11,110 bases of DNA, from the NCBI GenBank assembly GCA_964446685.1, contig CAYUPO010000030.1, positions 1 to 11,110 on the forward strand. The letters are read 5' to 3'. Source of the stretch: CAZWRN01 sp964446685. GTDB lineage: Bacteria > Patescibacteriota > Microgenomatia > Daviesbacterales > UBA10151. The translations under genes were made by a program, and so were the position numbers. Each line of letters starts with the position of its first letter. Within the stretch, counting starts at the first letter, position 1. Positions 6,380 to 11,110 of the stretch are shown piece by piece. The notes under the pieces were generated by a model, which saw only the letters and a list, made by a program, of their open reading frames with translations, made no database searches and was not told where the DNA came from.

Positions 6380-7558
6380 TTATTTGAGTAAATTATTTAA
6401 AGATATTAAATTAATTCTTCCTCCTACCGGAACTGGCTGAGGTGATGGAGCGATTGTTGAATGTGCCAGCATTTTTTCCAGAGTTTGTTCTGCTATTTTA
6501 GAACTATTCAAAACCTGGATTGTTTCTGGTGTTACATAAAGGGTAGGTTTGGATAAAGTTAATACTTCCTCCAATGTCACATTTGGGTTTTTGGGAGTTG
6601 GGAATTTTTTATCAGGGATAAGGGACAATACCGGCATTGGTGATGATGTGGCTTCTGTTACTTCCAGTAAAGTTGTTAAAGTACTTTCGGAAATTTTTTC
6701 CAGAGTTATTGGTTCTATTTCCGGCTTTTTTTCTTCAGGTTCTGGTGTGAAGACTGGAATATATGCAGATTGAGATGCAGATGGTTGGACTGGGGTTGGT
6801 ACTAATACTGCAGAGGGTGTTGATGATTGGTGGACTATGAAATCTTCTTCTTTTGGGTAACTCCGAATTTCCGGTAGAAGAGGTCTTGGATCTATTTTTT
6901 GGTTATTGTATGTAAGTTCTAGATGAGTATGTGGACCTGAAGTATGTCCGGTCATACCTACTTCTCCCAATAAATCATCAGTGTTTACTTCTTTGCCTTT
7001 GTTAACATAAATTTTCCCCATGTGAGCATATAAGGATTTAAATCCATTTCCATGATCAACCTCGACCATCAGACCTAGTCCCCAGAAATTGTAACCGGCT
7101 TCACTTACCACACCTTTTGCTATTGGTTTGATTGGCATACCTAGTCCAATACAGAGATCGATTCCTGGATGATAAGCGGAAAAAGTAGTCGTGATATATC
7201 CAGGATGTGGTAATTGGAAATTTGTGGCAGGTGGAGGTGGAACGGGTGTTGGAACCGGAGTTGGTGATGTTATAGCAGGTGATTCTGAAGGATTGATTTG
7301 GTTTTTGACCTGGTTAATAACTTGTTTTACCGGGAGCGGCTGACTAGATTGGGCATATGTTATTTGAGGAAAAAGACTGAAAAAAGAGAAACAAAGAACC
7401 CCCAAGACTGTTTTAGCTTTGTTCAAACTAAATGCTTGGTACCGGGTGGCGCCCAGAGACAAGAGATGAACAACCTGTGCCAGAGATTGTTTCAGGGCGG
7501 GCAGTTGCTTGTATGGATGACCCCAATGGAAATCCACTCTGCTTAGTCCGTTGACCAT
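6380..7558 (-). CDS. Secreted or membrane-anchored M23 family (LytM-type) endopeptidase
   Basis: M23 peptidases cut peptide cross-links of peptidoglycan outside the membrane. With the start at 7558 the protein has 392 residues: an N-terminal stretch, a hydrophobic signal or anchor at about 50-69 ending ITYAQS, and a Pro/Thr linker with PTPVPTPVPPPP. The M23 core (about 118-235) carries zinc ligands His130 and Asp134 in HPGIDL and His212 in HTHLE, plus catalytic His179 in YAHMG and His210. The last 150 residues are a Pro/Ser/Thr-rich tail with TLEK/TLEE motifs that I do not recognise. Starts at TTG 7624, ATG 7585, ATG 7573 and TTG 7426 are also in frame. ATG 7558 was chosen because GGTGGG lies 7 nt upstream. 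TTG 7426 would give a signal peptide directly after the start. It diverges from the PEGA/SH3 gene. Confidence 0.9.
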   Translation of the reverse strand: MVNGLSRVDFHWGHPYKQLPALKQSLAQVVHLLSLGATRYQAFSLNKAKTVLGVLCFSFFSLFPQITYAQSSQPLPVKQVINQVKNQINPSESPAITSPTPVPTPVPPPPATNFQLPHPGYITTTFSAYHPGIDLCIGLGMPIKPIAKGVVSEAGYNFWGLGLMVEVDHGNGFKSLYAHMGKIYVNKGKEVNTDDLLGEVGMTGHTSGPHTHLELTYNNQKIDPRPLLPEIRSYPKEEDFIVHQSSTPSAVLVPTPVQPSASQSAYIPVFTPEPEEKKPEIEPITLEKISESTLTTLLEVTEATSSPMPVLSLIPDKKFPTPKNPNVTLEEVLTLSKPTLYVTPETIQVLNSSKIAEQTLEKMLAHSTIAPSPQPVPVGGRINLISLNNLLK

Positions 7559-7559
7559 C

Positions 7560-7591
7560 AAAAAACCCACCATACTCTTAAGCATGATGGG
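7560..7591 (-). terminator. Terminator-like hairpin in the 5' region of the M23 gene
   Basis: Read on the minus strand, CCCATCAT, a 10-nt loop and ATGGTGGG form an 8-bp stem (one G.U) followed by TTTTTT. It lies just downstream of a good promoter and just before ATG 7558, and the GGTGGG Shine-Dalgarno candidate is inside its right arm. No gene lies upstream on this strand for it to end, so attenuation or blocking of translation initiation is possible. A longer M23 reading frame runs through it, so it may instead be coding sequence. Confidence 0.4.
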
Positions 7592-7601
7592 CAGAAGCGA
7601 A

Positions 7602-7631
7602 ATAATAGCATGTTTTGGGGTCAAAAGTCAA
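7602..7631 (-). promoter_or_regulatory. Promoter of the M23 gene (TTGACT-N18-TATTAT)
   Basis: On the minus strand, TTGACT (7626-7631) and TATTAT (7602-7607) are separated by 18 nt, the best two-box promoter in the window. The start of transcription would be near 7595, which makes the TTG at 7624 an unlikely start codon because it lies upstream of the -10. The arms CGCCTTCTG (7638-7646) and CAGAAGCG (7592-7599) around the promoter are complementary with one bulge and may form an operator or RNA stem. Confidence 0.6.
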
Positions 7632-7719
7632 ACTTAGCGCCTTCTGACAGTACTAAATCTTAACTAATAATTGGTCTGGTTTTTAGTATTGGCAGATATT
7701 TTAAGGGTAGTAAATCAGT

Positions 7720-7725
7720 TATAAT
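7720..7725 (+). promoter_or_regulatory. -10 box (TATAAT) of the PEGA/SH3 gene
   Basis: A perfect TATAAT lies 11 nt before the ATG at 7737, implying a leader of about 5 nt with no Shine-Dalgarno. TTGGCA at 7689-7694 resembles a -35 but the 25-nt spacer is too long. The divergent M23 promoter starts about 90 nt away, so the two may share regulation. Confidence 0.55.
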
Positions 7726-7736
7726 TAATTCGCTTT

Positions 7737-8555
7737 ATGAAAAAAGTCCTGCTTATTTTACTGGTTTTTATTAGTCTGATTTCAATTCTGATTCAATTTG
7801 GTAAAGGTCCTTTAGAAAAAGTAATGGGAGCAAGCGGTAGAAGTGGACTGCAGGTTGACAGTAATATTAAAGCAAAAGTTTTGATTGGTGGAAAAGAAGT
7901 GGGTGAAACTCCTTTTTCAGATAACAATCTGACTGAAGGTGAACTATTAGTTTCGCTGGAATCAGCTGAAGAGAGTAGTGTGTCAGCAGTTCCCTGGAAA
8001 GGGTATGTTAAGCTCAATCCGGGCACTTTAACGGTGGTTAACCGCAATCTGGAAGGTAATGTCCAGGCTTCTTCCGGTGAGGTGATAACTTTGGAATCAG
8101 GTAAAGGAGTAACTATTGTTTCTACCCCTCCGGAAGCAGAAGTGACAGTTGATGGTGTGGTTGTTGGACGTACTCCGATAACTTTGTCTGATATGTCTTC
8201 CGGTGACCATCAGTTTATTTTAAGTAAAGAAAATTTTGTTAAAAGAAGTATCAGAGCAAAGCTGGTGGAAGGATTTAATCTGGTGTTAACTGTTGACTTA
8301 GCGATTGCTGAAGCCGATCTAACTAAATTACCAACAGTGCCGGTTTCCTCAACAGCTCAGGTTGTTATTAAAAACACTCCAACTGGTTTTCTGAGGGTTA
8401 GAAATACTCCATCGATTAATGCAGCCGAAGTCGGACAGGTCAAACCAGGAGAAACTGTAGTAATGCTGGAGGAGATACCAAATTGGTACAGGATTAGATT
8501 AACTGATGGAAAAGAAGGATATATTTCTTCATCCTATGCTGAGAAAAAGAAGTAA
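7737..8555 (+). CDS. Secreted or membrane-anchored PEGA-PEGA-SH3 domain protein
   Basis: In this 272-residue protein an N-terminal hydrophobic segment (about 3-21, LLILLVFISLISILIQF) acts as signal peptide or membrane anchor; there is no lipobox Cys. A first, weaker PEGA-like repeat covers about 36-107 (KAKVLIGGKEVGETPF). A clear second one covers 124-190: GVTIVSTPPEAEVTVDG, VVVGRTPITLSDMSSGDH, then NFVKRSIRAKLVEG. A bacterial SH3 domain covers about 207-268, with FLRVRNTPSINAAEVGQVKPG, then PNWYRIRLTDGKEGYISSSY. PEGA domains occur in surface-layer and envelope proteins, and bacterial SH3 domains commonly bind peptidoglycan or peptides. The protein is therefore probably a cell-wall-associated extracytoplasmic factor, consistent with its divergent M23 neighbour. 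No catalytic domain is seen. Confidence 0.87.
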   Translation: MKKVLLILLVFISLISILIQFGKGPLEKVMGASGRSGLQVDSNIKAKVLIGGKEVGETPFSDNNLTEGELLVSLESAEESSVSAVPWKGYVKLNPGTLTVVNRNLEGNVQASSGEVITLESGKGVTIVSTPPEAEVTVDGVVVGRTPITLSDMSSGDHQFILSKENFVKRSIRAKLVEGFNLVLTVDLAIAEADLTKLPTVPVSSTAQVVIKNTPTGFLRVRNTPSINAAEVGQVKPGETVVMLEEIPNWYRIRLTDGKEGYISSSYAEKKK

Positions 8556-8600
8556 TTTATTAGGAATTTTCTCGTCAAACACTCGAAAAATATTAGTTGC

Positions 8601-9587
8601 CTACGCTCCGAAGTAGTAGAGGATGAAGACTACCATTATTATCCATATGATAACGGTTATCAGAAGTGGTTTATCTCTTAGTAAAACTCTTTCAGGGGAT
8701 TCGCCTTCTTTTTTCTCGTAAATAATATAGAGATAGCGCATAACTCCGTAGATAACCAGAGGAACTGTTGCCATCAGATATTTTGCCTGACTAAAGGGCA
8801 GAGAGAAATTGTCAAACAATATTGAAAGCCGGTGTCTGGCGATAATAGGCGGCTGCAAAAAAGTGAAAAGTGCGTAAGCCAACCAGGTAGAATTTGCGAA
8901 CATACTGGTTAAAATATCCAGTAAGTTTTCCGGATAGTGTAGTAATGTTTCCCGGTGTTTTGAGGCCTGTGCTTGAAGCAGTGTAAGTTCAGAACGCCTT
9001 TTTCCAATAGCCAGAAAAAGAGCAAATGAAGTAACTGTCAGCAGGAACCAGACATTTAAATGAGCATCTATTACCCAGACTCCGGCATAAATCCTTAAAA
9101 CAAAACCTGCTGCAATTGCCATGACATCAAGTAAAATTGTAGTTTTTAAATAAGAAGAGTAAAACAGCTGGAGAAATAAATAAGCTAATACTGCCAGAAA
9201 AAGTGCCGGAGAGATGGTATAAGAGATGGGCAAAATCAGAACAATTATCCCCAAAGCAATTGCCAGTGCAGATGAAACAGGGATTATTCCGGCTGCGATC
9301 GGACGACGGCTTTTGAAAGGATGAAGTCTGTCTCTCTCAATATCAAAGATATCATTGATTAGATAAACAGCTGAGGTTGTGGCACAGAAGACAATAAAGG
9401 CTTGAAAAACCAAACTAACGGCGGATGGGTTATCTAGTTGTCCGGCAAAGATAAGGGCTGCAAAAATGACCAGGTTTTTGATCCACTGTCTGGGTCTGAC
9501 AGCCTTAACCAATCCCCAAAGAAAGATCATGTTTTGATTGCTATGTAAAGTTTTTAAGAACCGCGTTTGTAAAATAGCTGTAGCCAT
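8601..9587 (-). CDS. UbiA-family decaprenyl-phosphate phosphoribosyltransferase-like protein
   Basis: This integral-membrane prenyltransferase-fold enzyme of 328 residues (309 if it starts at ATG 9530) has about nine hydrophobic segments. VRPRQWIKNLVIFAALIFAG is the N-terminal signature of the DPPR synthase branch. The Asp-rich site is NDIFDIERDRLHPFKSRRP (78-96), with Asn78, Asp79, Asp82 and Asp86, followed by IAAG. A second conserved block is IGKRRSEL. Near the C-terminus SPERVLLRDKPLL also fits this branch. In mycobacteria the homologue (Rv3806c) joins phosphoribosyl pyrophosphate to decaprenyl phosphate, the first step to the arabinose donor DPA. The start at 9587 overlaps the upstream gene by 34 bp and has AGGTG 8 nt before it. 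The family alignment fits ATG 9530 equally well or better. DprE1/DprE2 partners are not in the window. Confidence 0.88.
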   Translation of the reverse strand: MATAILQTRFLKTLHSNQNMIFLWGLVKAVRPRQWIKNLVIFAALIFAGQLDNPSAVSLVFQAFIVFCATTSAVYLINDIFDIERDRLHPFKSRRPIAAGIIPVSSALAIALGIIVLILPISYTISPALFLAVLAYLFLQLFYSSYLKTTILLDVMAIAAGFVLRIYAGVWVIDAHLNVWFLLTVTSFALFLAIGKRRSELTLLQAQASKHRETLLHYPENLLDILTSMFANSTWLAYALFTFLQPPIIARHRLSILFDNFSLPFSQAKYLMATVPLVIYGVMRYLYIIYEKKEGESPERVLLRDKPLLITVIIWIIMVVFILYYFGA

Positions 9588-10621
9588 ACGATTGCACCTG
9601 TTATTATAACTATTCCAAGGATCGCTGTAAAAAGCTTTTCTTCAGAAGACAGATTTACCACCAGAATTCCCAGAATAGCTGAGCTGATTATGAAAAGAGA
9701 TGATATCTGCTGATGAGACCATCCGCGGTGTAAAAGCAGATGATGCAGATGTTTTTGATCACCAAAAAAAGGTGATCTGCCCGAAAGTATCCTTCTAAAA
9801 AAAGTATAGAAAAAATCGGTTGCCGGAACCAAAAGTACAATCAAAGCAGTGGCTAGTTTTCCGCCAGAGAGGATTGCTAGAGTTGCCAGCATAAAACCCA
9901 AAATGGTTGAGCCGGAAAAAGCCGGTAAGATTTTAGCCGGATGCCAGTTAAAAAAGAGAAATCCTAAAGCCGCACCAGCTGTGATAAAAGCGATGATAGC
10001 AATAGGCAGTTGATTTGTGTCCCCCTGCAGAAAAAAACGGTAGGAGATAAAGCCGATCGTTAAAAAAGCCACGCTCATTACGCCCGGCATTTGTCCGTCA
10101 ACGCCTTTACTCCAATTGACGACATTCATAATCCAGGTAATCCAAAGTAATGCAAACAGATCGGCAATTAAAATAATCTGATGCTGACCAAAAAAAGTTA
10201 CAGGGATATTGATTATATCGAGCCTTAAAATTCCACCAAAAGGATTTGTTACAAAAGCAATTCCCACTCCGGAAAAGACTACCAAAAGAGCTGCTAAAAG
10301 TTGAAGAGCAAGACGTGGGAAAGGACTGAAGTTGTGGATTTTATCATCCATCAGACCCAGGATGAGTAGTACTGTAATACCTAATATTATTCCGATGATT
10401 CCTTTGGCCAGGGGAACAAATAAAATCAGACAGCAGACAATTGCCAGATACATCGGTAAACCGCCAGCTCGTGGGATAACCCGATTTTGGATATGAGCCG
10501 GATGAGGTCTGAGGTTTGGGTCATCCACTAACTGATATTTTTTTGCCAGATAAATGGTAAGAGGAGTAGCCAGAAGAGTGATAATAAAACTTATGGCAAA
10601 TGGAAGATATAGATCTATCAT
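9554..10621 (-). CDS. MraY/WecA-type polyprenyl-phosphate sugar-1-phosphate transferase
   Basis: This integral-membrane enzyme of 355 residues has about 10-11 hydrophobic segments. The family transfers GlcNAc-1-P or a related sugar-1-P from a UDP-sugar to undecaprenyl phosphate, starting a lipid-linked glycan. Motifs in order are VDDPNLRPHP (32-41), RVIPRAGGLPMYLA (47-60), LGLMDDK with Asp92-Asp93, NVVNWSKGVDGQ (166-177), then GDQKHLHHLLL (287-297), the His-rich loop typical of the WecA/TagO branch rather than MraY. The usual NxxNxxDGxDG reads NVVNWSKGVDG, so a normally conserved Asp is Lys172. The ATG overlaps the stop of the upstream gene as ATGA, showing translational coupling, and its 3' end overlaps the UbiA-family gene. 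Confidence 0.92.
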   Translation of the reverse strand: MIDLYLPFAISFIITLLATPLTIYLAKKYQLVDDPNLRPHPAHIQNRVIPRAGGLPMYLAIVCCLILFVPLAKGIIGIILGITVLLILGLMDDKIHNFSPFPRLALQLLAALLVVFSGVGIAFVTNPFGGILRLDIINIPVTFFGQHQIILIADLFALLWITWIMNVVNWSKGVDGQMPGVMSVAFLTIGFISYRFFLQGDTNQLPIAIIAFITAGAALGFLFFNWHPAKILPAFSGSTILGFMLATLAILSGGKLATALIVLLVPATDFFYTFFRRILSGRSPFFGDQKHLHHLLLHRGWSHQQISSLFIISSAILGILVVNLSSEEKLFTAILGIVIITGAIVWLQLFYKRGS

Positions 10622-10983
10622 ACAATACTGAAAATAATTCTCAGCCCGGCTATAAAAGTTAGGATAGCAATTATAGTAGTTGAAAGCAAAATTATCCGTT
10701 TCATCGTCAGTTGAGAAGTATGAAGATGCCAGGTAATAATTAGGTTTACCATGGCTGCTAAAACAATTAGAGAAGGCAAGATAATGAACTGTCCTTTATT
10801 GGCTAGTTGAGTGTCTCCCCAGGGAAGTGAATAGAAAAAAGGGATTTGATTTGGTAGCTGATCCAGATAAATTAAAAAGATAAAACTTAAAAAAAGGGCG
10901 AGTAATATGGAGCTGGACGTGGACCAAAAAAGGATAGCATCTTGTTTTTGATAGAAATTGATGAAGCGCTTTATAATATTCAT
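10618..10983 (-). CDS. Small membrane protein, DUF1648-like
   Basis: The protein has 121 residues from ATG 10983. After a basic N-terminus (MNIIKRFINFYQKQ) come three hydrophobic segments, about 17-39, 61-83 and 93-119. Between the first two lies LPNQIPFFYSLPWGDTQLA, which resembles the LPxxIPxHW loop of DUF1648 proteins. Function is unknown. It is first gene of the three-gene envelope operon and its TGA overlaps the ATG of the WecA-like gene. An in-frame ATG at 11028 would add MLRRYTPRNDILKLI, but those residues are encoded by the dispersed repeat at 10999-11031, so that start is rejected. No Shine-Dalgarno precedes 10983; TAAATT lies 4 nt upstream. Confidence 0.75.
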   Translation of the reverse strand: MNIIKRFINFYQKQDAILFWSTSSSILLALFLSFIFLIYLDQLPNQIPFFYSLPWGDTQLANKGQFIILPSLIVLAAMVNLIITWHLHTSQLTMKRIILLSTTIIAILTFIAGLRIIFSIV

Positions 10984-10998
10984 TATTAATTTAAGTAT

Positions 10999-11031
10999 GT
11001 CATTGCGAGGAGTGTAACGACGAAGCAATCT
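10999..11031 (+). repeat. Dispersed repeat GTCATTGCGAGGAG...CGACGAAGCAATCT, copy 2
   Basis: The 14-base arms are identical to those of the copy at 2495-2527, with three differences in the central five bases. It lies upstream of the membrane-protein operon and faces an inverted, diverged relative at 11074-11110. Confidence 0.8.
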
Positions 11032-11073
11032 CGAAAATATGATTTAACTGAGTTTTTGTTGATTCTCAGATAC

Positions 11074-11110
11074 AGATTGCCGCGCGTTAATTCCTAATTA
11101 ATTCGCTCGC
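11074..11110 (-). repeat. Inverted, diverged relative of the dispersed repeat, cut by window edge
   Basis: On the minus strand it reads GCGAGCG, a 17-nt AT-rich insert, then CGCGCGGCAATCT. The GCGAG start and GCAATCT end match the family arms, with a different centre. The outer GTCATT would lie just beyond 11110. Together with copy 2 it brackets 42 nt (11032-11073), giving an imperfect inverted-repeat element of at least 112 nt. Confidence 0.55.

Noticed and set aside
7298..7546. Plus-strand 82-codon ORF opposite the M23 N-terminus
   Set aside because: It has no recognisable domain and no promoter or Shine-Dalgarno, and it overlaps the M23 signal region; the minus frame is the coding one.
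7424..7560. ydaO-type (c-di-AMP) riboswitch before the M23 peptidase
   Set aside because: The GC-richer foldable segment lacks the conserved ydaO blocks, so no known riboswitch class is claimed.
7586..7624. TTG 7624 as the start of the M23 gene
   Set aside because: It has no Shine-Dalgarno and lies upstream of the -10 box at 7602-7607, so it would not be transcribed from that promoter.
8556..8600. Possible bidirectional terminator between the PEGA/SH3 and UbiA genes (TTTTC...GAAAA)
   Set aside because: Only about 5 A/T-rich pairs form around a 13-nt loop, with no GC core; too weak to call.
10984..11028. Upstream in-frame ATG (11028) adding 15 residues to the DUF1648-like protein
   Set aside because: Most of the extension (RRYTPRND) is encoded by the dispersed repeat at 10999-11031; ATG 10983 starts directly before the basic N-terminus and first membrane segment.

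Overview
The window looks like a piece of a small, AT-rich, ultra-compact bacterial genome, most likely a Candidate Phyla Radiation (Patescibacteria) member of the Microgenomates type. This is inferred from gene content and style: a WecA-type transferase with the variant NWSKGVDG motif, a small DUF1648-like membrane protein, a PEGA/SH3 surface protein, the intergenic repeat family GTCATTGCGAG...GAAGCAATCT, and convergent genes with 0-1 nt between them. UGA is used as a normal stop (histidine phosphatase, PH-domain gene, DUF1648-like gene), which argues against the code-25 lineages (Gracilibacteria, Absconditabacteria). An exact run of 100 N (2561-2660) shows this is a scaffolded, probably metagenomic, assembly.

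Left part (1-2409): the minus-strand 5' portion of murB (peptidoglycan precursor synthesis) runs off the left edge. It diverges from a plus-strand HTH plus nucleotidyltransferase-fold protein, which converges on a minus-strand histidine phosphatase. Region 2410-2801 holds two kinds of intergenic repeat, the assembly gap, the orphan C-terminal end of an unidentified ORF and the groEL ribosome binding site.

Middle (2802-8555): groEL is followed by a good intrinsic terminator. Then come an intact YhbH/YeaH-family (DUF444) vWA protein and a bacterial-PH-domain membrane protein, both on plus. A secreted M23 (LytM-type) endopeptidase lies on minus, and a PEGA-PEGA-SH3 secreted or membrane-anchored protein diverges from it.

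Right part (8601-10983): a three-gene minus-strand operon with overlapping ends: DUF1648-like membrane protein, MraY/WecA-type sugar-1-phosphate transferase, and UbiA-family decaprenyl-phosphate phosphoribosyltransferase. It suggests lipid-linked sugar synthesis for a surface glycan. A large imperfect inverted repeat sits upstream and is cut by the right edge. Together murB, M23, PEGA/SH3, WecA-like and DPPR-synthase-like genes make this largely a cell-envelope region.

The most interesting signals are: (i) six transcription-unit heads with a TANNNT-like -10 box only 6-11 nt before the ATG and no convincing Shine-Dalgarno, which suggests leaderless transcription; (ii) an Asp-to-Lys change at a normally catalytic Asp of the WecA-like enzyme; (iii) a terminator-like hairpin and other foldable segments around the 5' end of the M23 gene; and (iv) the repeat family, one copy of which sits 33 nt before the assembly gap. 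I saw no tRNA, rRNA, CRISPR array or intact insertion sequence.
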